A stretch of DNA of 34,044 bases, from assembly GCA_947063675.1 (NCBI GenBank), contig CAMSTM010000019.1, forward strand, positions 1 to 34,044, in the 5' to 3' direction. Every line of letters starts with the position of its first letter. Within the stretch, counting starts at the first letter, position 1. Under the pieces are notes generated by a model. The model saw only the letters and a program-made list of their open reading frames with translations. It ran no database searches and was not told the origin of the DNA. This document shows, in pieces, positions 15,698-23,204 of this stretch. Source of the DNA: an uncultured Lachnospiraceae bacterium. GTDB lineage: Bacteria; Bacillota; Clostridia; Lachnospirales; Lachnospiraceae. Made by a program: the position numbers and the translations under genes.

Positions 15698-16339
15698 TTA
15701 CGCTCCCAAAATCTCTCTTACGCACTCTGCAATTTTGTCGCATTTGCAGTTGGCAAAAAAGTATTCCTGAAACTTATCCCCTGACAATGCGCCCTTCACA
15801 AGCTCGCCGTCGAGATTTTTAAGAATCGTCACAATATCAGTATGTGTGACTTCCTTGACTTTGTCAAGAATCTTCTTATTTCTTTGCTCCGGCTCCACTC
15901 TTTCCTTCGGGTATCCGCCGCCGCCCGGCGCGCAGAACAGCTTTTCAAAAATATATTCCAGATTTAATTCTCCGCCCCATCCGAAATTTTCCGCAAAAGG
16001 AAGGGCAATGCAGTTTCCGTCGTTTACCTGCGAAAACAGATAAGCATCTAAAGGGGAGGTGATATGGCCGCAAAGCACCTTCGGAAAGGAGTTGCATGCC
16101 AGCATGGCGCCCTCGCCGGTTCCGCAGCCGGTAATCACGTAGTCGGCCGCGCCGGAATTTAAAAGAACCGCCGCCAGAATCCCGTTCTGTACATAGGTAA
16201 GCTGATGGGCATCCTCCGCGGAATACATTCCGTAGTTAAACACCTCATGCCCCATGGGCTCCGCTACCTTTTTCAGGGTGGCGCAAATCAATTCGTTCTT
16301 TGCCGCCTGACTGTTTTCGTTAATCAATGCTATCTTCAT
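15698..16339 (-). CDS. RpiB/LacA/LacB family sugar isomerase, DhuI-like (unsaturated uronate isomerase candidate)
   Basis: A 213-residue protein of the RpiB/LacAB family with the signature GCGTGEGAMLACN (71-83), containing the likely catalytic Cys72. The N-terminus reads LINENSQAAKNE instead of the usual SDHAG, so it is not a standard ribose-5-phosphate isomerase. It is longer than RpiB (about 150), with a C-terminal extension (about 140-213). In streptococcal glycosaminoglycan clusters an RpiB-family enzyme of this size, DhuI, isomerises 4-deoxy-5-keto-uronate, the same reaction as KduI. Here it lies between kduD and the KDPG aldolase gene, so that role is the best guess. The start ATG is preceded by AAAGGCGGA. 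Spacers of 108 and 160 bases flank it, both with strong hairpins. Confidence 0.82.
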   Translation of the reverse strand: MKIALINENSQAAKNELICATLKKVAEPMGHEVFNYGMYSAEDAHQLTYVQNGILAAVLLNSGAADYVITGCGTGEGAMLACNSFPKVLCGHITSPLDAYLFSQVNDGNCIALPFAENFGWGGELNLEYIFEKLFCAPGGGGYPKERVEPEQRNKKILDKVKEVTHTDIVTILKNLDGELVKGALSGDKFQEYFFANCKCDKIAECVREILGA

Positions 16340-16385
16340 TATAAAATCCGCCTTTCTGTGTATATTCCTCCTGCTTCGGCCTTAT

Positions 16386-16434
16386 GGTCTTTCGCCGCAG
16401 GCGGCAGACCGCTGACTGCCGGTATTTGCCGCCT
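16386..16434. repeat. Alternative hairpins in the kduD/RpiB-like spacer
   Basis: Two hairpins share the same bases. One pairs GGTCT-GCCGC with GCGGC-AGACC (16386-16410). The other pairs AGGCGGCA with TGCCGCCT (16399-16406 and 16427-16434). They cannot form together. The core CTGCCGGTATTTGCC (16416-16430) resembles segments at 15641 and 21400. Confidence 0.5.
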
Positions 16435-16447
16435 CCGGGAAACCGCT

Positions 16448-17254
16448 TTAGCCCGGCTGTTTTCCGATGTAAGCCAGAATACCGCCGTCCACGTAAAGCA
16501 CATGGCCGTTTACAAAATCGGAAGCCTCCGATGCCAAAAATACTGCCGGTCCCTGCAAATCTTCCGCATTCCCCCAACGGGCCGCCGGCGTCTTTGCAAT
16601 GATAAACTGGTCAAAGGGATGTCTGCTTCCGTCAGGCTGAATCTCGCGCAAAGGCGCTGTCTGAGGGGTTGCAATATAGCCGGGTCCAATGCCGTTGCAC
16701 TGAATGTTGAACTCGCCGTATTCAGAAGCAATGTTTTTGGTCAGCATCTTAAGTCCGCCCTTGGCAGCCGCATAAGCGGAAACCGTCTCGCGTCCAAGCT
16801 CACTCATCATGGAACAGATGTTAATAATCTTTCCATGGCCCTTCTTTATCATGCTGGGAATAACAGCCTTGGACACAATAAAGGGCGCGTTCAAATCCAC
16901 GTCGATTACCTGACGGAACTGGTCTGCCGTCATTTCGCACATAGGAATTCTCTTGATAATTCCCGCATTGTTTACAAGAATATCAATCACTCCCACTTCC
17001 TTTTCAATCTGAGCCACCATAGCCTGTACCTGCTCTTCATTTGTAACATCGCATACATAGCCGTGCGCCCTGATGCCTTTTTCTTCATAAGAAGCAAGCC
17101 CCTTGTCCACCAGCTCCTGCCTGATATCGTTAAATACGATTGTGGCGCCCGCCTCGGCATATGCGGTTGCAATTGCAAAACCGATTCCGTAGGATGCTCC
17201 CGTTACCAGTGCAACCTTGCCTTCCAGTGAAAATTTCTTTGTAAATTCGCTCAT
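16448..17254 (-). CDS. kduD: 2-deoxy-D-gluconate 3-dehydrogenase type SDR (2-dehydro-3-deoxy-gluconate 5-dehydrogenase)
   Basis: A 268-residue short-chain dehydrogenase/reductase. The NAD(P)-binding motif TGASYGIG is at 18-25, NNAGI at 95-99, and the catalytic Ser148, Tyr161 and Lys165 (YAAAKGG) are all present. It reduces 3-deoxy-2,5-hexodiulosonate to 2-keto-3-deoxygluconate with NAD(P)H. SDR sequence alone is not specific, but the location 18 bases after kduI and upstream of kdgK and the KDPG aldolase gene makes KduD the clear choice. The start ATG is preceded by an AAGGAGA site. Streptococcal DhuD has the same role, so an equivalent name would be DhuD. Confidence 0.92.
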   Translation of the reverse strand: MSEFTKKFSLEGKVALVTGASYGIGFAIATAYAEAGATIVFNDIRQELVDKGLASYEEKGIRAHGYVCDVTNEEQVQAMVAQIEKEVGVIDILVNNAGIIKRIPMCEMTADQFRQVIDVDLNAPFIVSKAVIPSMIKKGHGKIINICSMMSELGRETVSAYAAAKGGLKMLTKNIASEYGEFNIQCNGIGPGYIATPQTAPLREIQPDGSRHPFDQFIIAKTPAARWGNAEDLQGPAVFLASEASDFVNGHVLYVDGGILAYIGKQPG

Positions 17255-17272
17255 TGTTTTTCTCCTTTTCTT

Positions 17273-18133
17273 TTACATCAAATCCTTCATTGCCACATGG
17301 TCCATATCGTCAAAATCCTGATTCTCCCCGACCATACCCCAGATAAAGGTGTATGCTCTTGAACCGCTTCCCGCGTGAATGGACCAGCTCGGTGAAATCA
17401 CCGCTTCCTCGTTTCTCATTACGATATGCCTTGTTTCCGTGGGTTCTCCCATATAGTGCATGACAAAGGCGTCCTCGGGCATCTCAAAGTACAGATAAAC
17501 CTCCATCCGTCTGTCGTGGGTATGGCACGGCATTGTGTTCCAGACACTTCCCGGCTCTAACTTTGTCATTCCCATAACCAGCTGGCAGCTTTCCACCTGT
17601 CCCGGCAGAATGTATTTGCAGATGGTGCGGTGGTTTGCATCCTCCAAGAACCCCAGCTCCACTTTATTTTCATTCTTAACTATGACTGTGCCCTCCTCCG
17701 GTGTGCCTTCAGGCTTAATCAGAACCGTGGGATAGGTCGTGTGGGCAGGCGCACTGTTGATATAAAATTTGGCAGGCGTCCCAACATCCGCGCTCTCAAA
17801 AACGATGTTCTTCGCGCCCATACCGATATACATGCCTTCCTTGAAGCCGACCTCGTATTTCTTACCGTCTACCGTGACGGTTCCGGCGCCGCCGATATTA
17901 ATCACTCCCATTTCCCTTCTCTGCAGAAAATATTCCGCGCGCAGCTCCTCGCCCGCCGTCAGGGTAAGCGGTTCTACAGGTACTGCCGCCCCCGTAATGA
18001 TTCTGTCAATGTGGCTGTACACCAGTTTGATTTCCCCCGGCACAAACAGATTTTGAATCAGGAACTCTTCCCTTAATCTTTCTGTCGTGTAATGCTTCAC
18101 ATCTCTCGGTGAAGCCGCTGTTCTCAGCTCCAT
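17273..18133 (-). CDS. kduI: 5-dehydro-4-deoxy-D-glucuronate isomerase
   Basis: A 286-residue bicupin isomerase, close to the family length of about 280. The Zn ligands are visible: His204 and His206 in CHTHDRR, Glu211 and His253 in SIHAGSG. It converts 5-dehydro-4-deoxy-glucuronate, released from pectin or glycosaminoglycan unsaturated uronates, to 3-deoxy-2,5-hexodiulosonate in the cytosol. The frame extends 13 codons upstream; I chose ATG 18133 because AAAGGA is eight bases before it and it matches the usual N-terminus (MELRTAASP). ATG 18142 is possible. It is the first gene of the operon and is divergent from an AraC regulator. Confidence 0.93.
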   Translation of the reverse strand: MELRTAASPRDVKHYTTERLREEFLIQNLFVPGEIKLVYSHIDRIITGAAVPVEPLTLTAGEELRAEYFLQRREMGVINIGGAGTVTVDGKKYEVGFKEGMYIGMGAKNIVFESADVGTPAKFYINSAPAHTTYPTVLIKPEGTPEEGTVIVKNENKVELGFLEDANHRTICKYILPGQVESCQLVMGMTKLEPGSVWNTMPCHTHDRRMEVYLYFEMPEDAFVMHYMGEPTETRHIVMRNEEAVISPSWSIHAGSGSRAYTFIWGMVGENQDFDDMDHVAMKDLM

Positions 18134-18198
18134 ATCACCCATCCTTTCTCCAGATAAAATACCTTCTGGCATTGCTGAATATTACCTTAACAATTATT

Positions 18199-18227
18199 AG
18201 TATACATTAAAAAATTGTCTATGTCCT
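18199..18227 (-). promoter_or_regulatory. kduI: kduI operon promoter with flanking inverted repeat
   Basis: On the minus strand AGGACA (18222-18227) and TATACT (18199-18204) are 17 bases apart, about 65 bases before kduI. The half-sites AACAATT (18189-18195) and AATTGTC (18213-18219) lie either side of the -10 and could bind a regulator. Confidence 0.55.
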
Positions 18228-18247
18228 TTCAAATATTTCTATAAACA

Positions 18248-18276
18248 TTGCAAATTTTGAACTGTTAATATATAAT
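18248..18276 (+). promoter_or_regulatory. Sigma-A promoter for the AraC regulator next to kduI
   Basis: TTGCAA (18248-18253), a 17-base spacer and a perfect TATAAT (18271-18276). It leaves an untranslated leader of about 80 bases and is divergent from the kduI promoter, so one bound regulator could affect both. Confidence 0.65.
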
Positions 18277-18362
18277 TTTTATAAGCTTCAAACTGCTCTG
18301 GCAGCCGGACAGATTTATTCTCACAGACGCTTAGTATGGAACGGACATAAAGGAGATAACAA

Positions 18363-19220
18363 ATGAACGAGCTTCTTTCCTGCCGTCAGGCCATGGAAAA
18401 CTGCATGGCAACCCAGACCTTTGCCATCGCCCATTTATATAAGGAAGAAAAAACCATGGACATGCATATCCATGACTGCCATGAAATTTATTATTCCATT
18501 TCCGGCGGAAAACAATTTCTCATTGACAACAAAATTTACACCATTGAGCCGGGCGATATTTTCATTATCAATCAATATGAGAGCCATAAAATAACCCAGG
18601 TGGATAAAATGGTTCACGAGCGGATTGTGCTTTCCATCCACCCGGAATATACCAGACGGCTTTCCACGGCGCAGACGGATCTGGACGCCTGTTTTTCAGA
18701 CAGGGCAGAAGGATTCAGCCACAGAATCCCGCTAAACAAAGAACAGCAGAACCGCTTTTTATACTATATCAGTAAAATTACGGACGCCGGAGGATACGGC
18801 CAGGATCTTGTGGAGCAGACCGCTTTTACGGAGCTTCTGCTGCTGATTAACGGAGCCGTCCGCACCATCCATCTGCCGGAGGCCGCCGAAAGCCGCACCT
18901 ATAACCATCAGGTGGACGATATTCTTGCCTATATCAATTTAAATATCGCTTTCCCGATTACCATTGAGCAGCTTTCAGGTGAATTTTTCTTAAGCGAATC
19001 CTATATCTGCCGGATTTTCAAATCGGCCACCGGCACCACCATCAACAAGTACATCAGCGCCCGCCGAATCAGCATTGCCAAATCCCTTCTGCGGGACGGC
19101 GCCAGCGTCACCGAAGCCTATGAAAAAAGCGGATTTTCGGATTACAGCAACTTCTTCAAAACCTTCACAAAGGCAGTCGGCATTTCTCCGAAAAAATATG
19201 CCCAGTGCAGTGTCAGCTGA
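18363..19220 (+). CDS. AraC family transcriptional regulator, candidate regulator of the kdu operon
   Basis: A 285-residue regulator. The N-terminal cupin-like sensor domain (about 25-110) shows HIHDCHEIYYSISGG and YTIEPGDIFIIN. The C-terminal double helix-turn-helix (about 185-285) includes SESYICRIFKSATG and VTEAYEKSGFSDYSNFFKTF, the AraC signature. The start ATG is preceded by AAGGAG at about eight bases. It is transcribed divergently from the uronate catabolic operon, which is the usual arrangement for a pathway-specific regulator, so an uronate intermediate is the likely ligand; that is inference. A terminator overlaps its last codons. Confidence 0.9.
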   Translation: MNELLSCRQAMENCMATQTFAIAHLYKEEKTMDMHIHDCHEIYYSISGGKQFLIDNKIYTIEPGDIFIINQYESHKITQVDKMVHERIVLSIHPEYTRRLSTAQTDLDACFSDRAEGFSHRIPLNKEQQNRFLYYISKITDAGGYGQDLVEQTAFTELLLLINGAVRTIHLPEAAESRTYNHQVDDILAYINLNIAFPITIEQLSGEFFLSESYICRIFKSATGTTINKYISARRISIAKSLLRDGASVTEAYEKSGFSDYSNFFKTFTKAVGISPKKYAQCSVS

Positions 19221-19238
19221 CATCGCACCGGGCTTTTT
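19200..19238 (+). terminator. Rho-independent terminator overlapping the AraC stop codon, probably bidirectional
   Basis: The stem GCCC-A-GTGC / GCAC-C-GGGC (19200-19208 and 19225-19233) has an inner palindrome TGTCAGCTGACA, followed by TTTTT. It begins inside the AraC gene. On the opposite strand the same hairpin is followed by ATATTTTTTC, so it can also serve the convergent FliD-like gene. Confidence 0.85.
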
Positions 19239-19267
19239 GTTAAAATCAGGATATCTGCAAATCTTTC

Positions 19268-20053
19268 TCAGAACCCGTAATCAAAAATTCCGCCTGAAGT
19301 GTAGGCATTGTTATAAAGTCCGTTGTAGTTATAAGTGTCCGCTTTAGTAGCTTCCACATTGGCCGTATGGTCGAGCATGGTCGCCTGGGCGGAAATCCTG
19401 TCGGCATAGGATGCGTTTCCGTTAAACAGCGTCTTTACCGTATTCATATCCGCTGCCTTGAATGCCTTTTCGTCAATGGAAAGGGTCTTGTTCTCGTTGA
19501 TGGAAATACCAACCTTCGCTAAAAGCTTTTCGTTGGCCTCTGTGGCGACCGTCATGGACTTCGCTCTGTTCTGTATGCTGGTGGTCTCTGCGGAGCCTGC
19601 CTGCCTGATTACAGAGTTATAATCGTCCACAAAATCAGAAACAGCCTTATAAATCGCATTGGTATCATACCCCTTGGTTGTGGATGTAACGCCGTTTTCA
19701 TCCTTGGTCTCAATATCAACCTTATTAAATACAGACTTGCTTCCCTTTGCCGTTAACGTATCTGCGGATTTCTTAAGTTCCTCCGCCGCGCTCTCAATAG
19801 AGGACAGCGTCTTTGCGGAATCCTTTGCCGCCGCCGTCGTCCTCTGGTTCTTCTGTTCTACTATGGAGGACACTTCATTGCCTGAACGGTGGCCGGGGCT
19901 GTAATATGCTTTCATCAGCTTGCCATAACTGCCGTTCTTGATGCTTGCATAGTCCGAAAGAAAATTCAGACTTGCGGAATTGCCGCCTGTCATACTCTGA
20001 AACAGATAAGAATAATCCGGTTTTAAATTTCTTACATTAATACCTATTCCCAT
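19268..20053 (-). CDS. Orphan protein resembling the C-terminal part of flagellar cap protein FliD
   Basis: A 261-residue protein. A helical stretch (about 65-105) is followed by SDFVDDYNSVIRQ (near 139-151) and LAKVGISINENKTLSIDEKAF followed by VKTLFNG (about 185-220). These resemble the C-terminal half of FliD (hook-associated protein 2), where VxxYNxLI and GI...GTLSLDE are typical. It is shorter than FliD (usually above 400), and the N-terminal part does not look like FliD. ATG 20053 has AAAGGAG eight bases upstream; the longer frame lacks such a site. There are no flagellar genes nearby, so its role (cell-surface or filament related) is unknown. Confidence 0.7.
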   Translation of the reverse strand: MGIGINVRNLKPDYSYLFQSMTGGNSASLNFLSDYASIKNGSYGKLMKAYYSPGHRSGNEVSSIVEQKNQRTTAAAKDSAKTLSSIESAAEELKKSADTLTAKGSKSVFNKVDIETKDENGVTSTTKGYDTNAIYKAVSDFVDDYNSVIRQAGSAETTSIQNRAKSMTVATEANEKLLAKVGISINENKTLSIDEKAFKAADMNTVKTLFNGNASYADRISAQATMLDHTANVEATKADTYNYNGLYNNAYTSGGIFDYGF

Positions 20054-20104
20054 AATCTTCACTCCTTTGATAATGAACATCCTGATATTTATGTTCTGCC
20101 GCCT

Positions 20105-20156
20105 GTCCGCAGCGCTTCACGCGGACAATTACTGCTGTGGAACCTCCGTGTTCCAC
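20105..20156. other. Two hairpins in the leader of the FliD-like gene
   Basis: GTCCGC/GCGGAC (20105-20110 and 20121-20126) and GTGGAAC/GTTCCAC (20137-20143 and 20150-20156). Both stems are perfect. They lie 50-105 bases upstream of the FliD-like start; no T-run follows them on the minus strand. Confidence 0.5.
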
Positions 20157-20294
20157 ATATTTCCCTGATTAGTTTATCGTCAGGAATACTCTTATAGTTA
20201 AGATTATTGTAGCATTTTGGAAGTAAATTTTCAAGAGCCGCGAAAAACATTTCATTACATCTATGTGACATTTCGTCCATTGACTTTTTTTCTA

Positions 20295-20300
20295 TATAAT
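20295..20300 (+). promoter_or_regulatory. Probable -10 box for the second AraC gene
   Basis: A perfect TATAAT 40 bases before ATG 20341. The -35 region 17 bases upstream is poor; a TTGACT lies only nine bases away, too close to pair with it. An activator-dependent promoter is possible. Confidence 0.4.
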
Positions 20301-20340
20301 GATAGCTTTTTTACAACGATTACACAAAAGGAGCAGTCTT

Positions 20341-21261
20341 ATGGAACACCAGCCTTCCATTTTAAAAGAAATCCGTCCTCACGGCACCAAATCCTTTCCC
20401 TGCGCCATTTATCGCACCCACTCCGTGGGAAAAGGCACTCTTGTCAAGCATCACTGGCATGAGGAGGTTGAAATTCTGTACTTTTCCGGCGGGAAATTCC
20501 GTCTGGAGGTGAACATGGAATCCTTTCCCCTTCCCTCAGAGTGCTTCTGCTTCATCAACCCCGGCGAGCTGCACAGCATCATCACGGAAACCTCGGACAG
20601 CCATTTTGAGGACGCCGTGGTCTTTTCCCTGGGAATTTTGAGCTTTGACTCCTATGACGAGGCGCAGATTCACCTGCTGCGGCCCATTCAAAACGGAAAG
20701 CTCCTTTTTCCCCGCTGTATTGCCCCGAATCACCCGGCCTTTGTCCCGGTCAGAAACGCTTTCACGGATATTATGCATTCCTTCAGGCAGTCGCCGGCAG
20801 AAGGCTCTTTTGACAGCCAGCTTGTCACGGACAACTTTACCAGCCAGCTTTATATCAAGGCTTCCCTGCTGTATATTCTTGCCACCCTTTCCTCCCACAG
20901 GCTCTTTACGCCTACCGAAAAGGATTTGGATAAGCGTGTGGAAAGCATCAAGACGGTGCTGACCTATATCAGCGACAACTACCAGAACAAAATCTATATA
21001 TCGGATTTGGCAAGACAGGTAAACTTAAACAGTCAGTATTTCTGCCGCCTCTTTAAAAAAGCAATCGGCCGCTCCCCGATGGCGTATATCAACGAATACC
21101 GCATTAAGCAGGCAAAACAGCTGCTTGAAAATACGGATATTGCCGTGACGGAGGTGTGTCTTGAATGCGGGTTCAATAACCTCGGAAATTTTATGCAGGA
21201 GTTTCGCAGGGCTACCGGCACTACGCCATTACAGTACAGAAAAAAAGTCATAATACCGTAG
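20341..21261 (+). CDS. AraC family transcriptional regulator, candidate regulator of alpha-glucoside genes
   Basis: A 306-residue regulator. The N-terminal cupin-type domain (about 20-100) has HHWHEEVEILYFSGG and FCFINPGELHSI. The C-terminal AraC DNA-binding domain (about 200-306) has INLSQYFCRLFKK-like first helix-turn-helix residues (NLNSQYFCRLFKKAIG) and VTEVCLECGFNNLGNFMQEFRR as the second. ATG 20341 has AAAGGAG seven bases upstream; the longer frame from 20299 has none. It precedes the two GH13 genes on the same strand, separated by a 241-base structured gap, so control of those genes is a reasonable inference. No terminator was seen right after it. Confidence 0.88.
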   Translation: MEHQPSILKEIRPHGTKSFPCAIYRTHSVGKGTLVKHHWHEEVEILYFSGGKFRLEVNMESFPLPSECFCFINPGELHSIITETSDSHFEDAVVFSLGILSFDSYDEAQIHLLRPIQNGKLLFPRCIAPNHPAFVPVRNAFTDIMHSFRQSPAEGSFDSQLVTDNFTSQLYIKASLLYILATLSSHRLFTPTEKDLDKRVESIKTVLTYISDNYQNKIYISDLARQVNLNSQYFCRLFKKAIGRSPMAYINEYRIKQAKQLLENTDIAVTEVCLECGFNNLGNFMQEFRRATGTTPLQYRKKVIIP

Positions 21262-21342
21262 TTTTTAATCAAATAACTGTAAGACTTTCTCATCTCATGT
21301 CACTAAAATGAATCTAACAAAACGGTACTGCAGGACAATGCC

Positions 21343-21460
21343 GCCAGGCGATACGGCCTTGCAATACCGGAACAGACGAGAAGTCAAAACCCGCAGCAGA
21401 GCTGCGGGGTATTGACCCTGCGGCAGTCGCCAAATGTGCATGCAAGCATGCCCGCCTGGC
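21343..21460 (+). other. Multi-branched structured element upstream of the GH13 genes
   Basis: A closing stem GCCAGGCG (21343-21350) / CGCCTGGC (21453-21460) encloses a strong hairpin: GTCAA-aa-CCCGCAGC, loop AGA, GCTGCGGG-gta-TTGAC (21383-21416). It also encloses a GCATGC-AA-GCATGC repeat (21438-21451). It ends about 30 bases before the GGAGGTG of the first GH13 gene. Its core, AGCTGCGGGGTATTG (21400-21414), resembles those at 15641 and 16416. Confidence 0.6.
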
Positions 21461-21502
21461 TCGTTGCCCGCAGAAATAAAAAGTCCCACAGGAGGTGCGG
21501 CA

Positions 21503-23167
21503 ATGACAAAAAAATGGTGGCATGACAAGGTAGCATATCAGATTTATCCCAAGAGCTTTTATGACTCAAACGGAGACGGCATAGGAGATATTCCGGGTAT
21601 TATCAGCAAACTGGATTATCTGCACGATTTGGGCGTGGATATCGTGTGGCTTTCTCCCTGTTACAAGTCTCCCCTGGCGGACCAGGGCTATGATATCTCG
21701 GATTATTACAGCATAGACCCCCGCTTCGGAACCATGGAGGACATGGAAAATCTGATTGCCGAGGCAAAAAAGCGAAACATGTATATCCTCATGGATTTGG
21801 TGGTAAACCACTGCTCCGACGAGCATGAGTGGTTTCAGAAAGCATGCCAGGACCCGGAAGGCAAATACGGCAATTTCTTCTATTTAAGAGACAAAAAGGA
21901 GGGGGAGCTTCCCACAAACTGGCGCTCCTATTTCGGCGGCCCCGTGTGGGAGGATTTACCGGGCACCGGCAAGCAGTACCTCCACGTGTTCCACAAAAAG
22001 CAGCCCGATTTAAACTGGGAAAATCCCGAACTCAGGGAGGAAGTCTACAAAAACATCAACTGGTGGCTTGACAAGGGCCTGGCAGGCTTTCGGATTGACG
22101 CCATTATCAACATCAAAAAGGCTCTGCCCTTCCGCAATTATGCGCCTGACAGGGAAGACGGGCTTTGCAGCATCAATGAAATGCTGAAAGAAGCCAAAGG
22201 CATTGGCGAATTTTTAGGCGAAATGCGCGACCGCACCTTTAAGAAATACGACGCCTTTTCCGTGGGGGAAGTCTTTAACGAAAAGCCGGAGGAGATTCCC
22301 GATTTTATCGGCGAGGACGGCTATTTTTCCAGCATGTTTGATTTTAACGAGACCATTTTCGGCGCAAGCGGCAAGGGCTGGTACGACGCTGCACAAATCT
22401 CGCCGGACGATTACAGAAACTGCTGCTTTGAATCCCAGCGGAAGGTGGGCGAAACCGGATTTTTATCTAACATCATAGAAAACCACGACGAGCCCAGAGG
22501 CGTTTCCCGTTATATTCCCGAAGGTGACTGCTGTCTCGAAAGCAAAAAGATGCTGGCGGCCCTGAATTTCATGCTGCGCGGCCTCCCCTTTATCTATCAG
22601 GGACAGGAGCTTGGAATGGAAAACGTGTCCTTCTCCTCCATCGACGAGGTTGACGATATCTCCTCCCTGGACGAATACAAGGTTGCGCTGGAAGCCGGGC
22701 TTACTCCCGAGGAGGCTTTAAAGGCAGTGGCCAGATTCAGCAGGGACAACGCCCGCACCCCCATGCAGTGGTCGGACGAGGCAAACGCCGGATTTACCAC
22801 CGGCTCTCCCTGGCTTAAGGTCAACCCCAACTATACGGCCATCAATGCGGCGGCGCAGCTCTCTGACCCGGATTCCGTCTGGAATTTTTATAAAAAGCTG
22901 ATTGCCCTGCGCAAAAATCCGGCCTATAAGGAAACCATCGTGTACGGCGCATTGGAGCCGGTATGGGAGGAACGCCATAACCTGATGGCCTATTACAGGA
23001 AAGGCGACAGGACGCTTCTGGTAATCGGCAACTATCAGCAAAAGGAACAGGAGGTTATTCTCCCCTCTGAATGCCGGAAGGTGCTTTTAAACAATTATCC
23101 TGATATGGTTATGGAGAACAACGTACTCAAATTGCACGGATATCAGGTACTTATTCTGGAACTGTAA
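21503..23167 (+). CDS. GH13 alpha-glucosidase (oligo-1,6-glucosidase/maltase subfamily), paralogue 1
   Basis: A 554-residue cytosolic glycoside hydrolase of the GH13_31 type. Conserved regions include DLVVNHCSDEH (98-108), nucleophile Asp199 in GFRIDA, acid/base Glu256 in SVGEVF and the transition-state Asp in ENHDEPR (near 330). It hydrolyses terminal alpha-linked glucose from short oligosaccharides. The residue after the nucleophile is Ala200; in this family Val there goes with alpha-1,6 and Thr with alpha-1,4 preference, so the specificity is unclear. ATG 21503 has GGAGGTG just upstream; the frame is open further upstream into the structured element but lacks a signal. It is 37 bases ahead of paralogue 2. 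Confidence 0.92.
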   Translation: MTKKWWHDKVAYQIYPKSFYDSNGDGIGDIPGIISKLDYLHDLGVDIVWLSPCYKSPLADQGYDISDYYSIDPRFGTMEDMENLIAEAKKRNMYILMDLVVNHCSDEHEWFQKACQDPEGKYGNFFYLRDKKEGELPTNWRSYFGGPVWEDLPGTGKQYLHVFHKKQPDLNWENPELREEVYKNINWWLDKGLAGFRIDAIINIKKALPFRNYAPDREDGLCSINEMLKEAKGIGEFLGEMRDRTFKKYDAFSVGEVFNEKPEEIPDFIGEDGYFSSMFDFNETIFGASGKGWYDAAQISPDDYRNCCFESQRKVGETGFLSNIIENHDEPRGVSRYIPEGDCCLESKKMLAALNFMLRGLPFIYQGQELGMENVSFSSIDEVDDISSLDEYKVALEAGLTPEEALKAVARFSRDNARTPMQWSDEANAGFTTGSPWLKVNPNYTAINAAAQLSDPDSVWNFYKKLIALRKNPAYKETIVYGALEPVWEERHNLMAYYRKGDRTLLVIGNYQQKEQEVILPSECRKVLLNNYPDMVMENNVLKLHGYQVLILEL

Positions 23168-23204
23168 ACAAAAATTTTTTATTGCCTGACAGGAGGACAA
23201 AAAA

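Noticed and set aside
16205-17230. A 341-codon plus-strand frame over kduD and the kduD/isomerase spacer
   Set aside because: It is opposite to an intact kduD and crosses the structured spacer; it has no domain and no start signal.
20089-20280. A 63-codon frame on the minus strand upstream of the FliD-like gene
   Set aside because: It contains the two leader hairpins and has no ribosome binding site or recognisable domain.
20285-20300. TTGACT plus TATAAT before the second AraC gene as a full promoter
   Set aside because: They are only nine bases apart, too close for a sigma-A promoter; only the -10 is kept as tentative.
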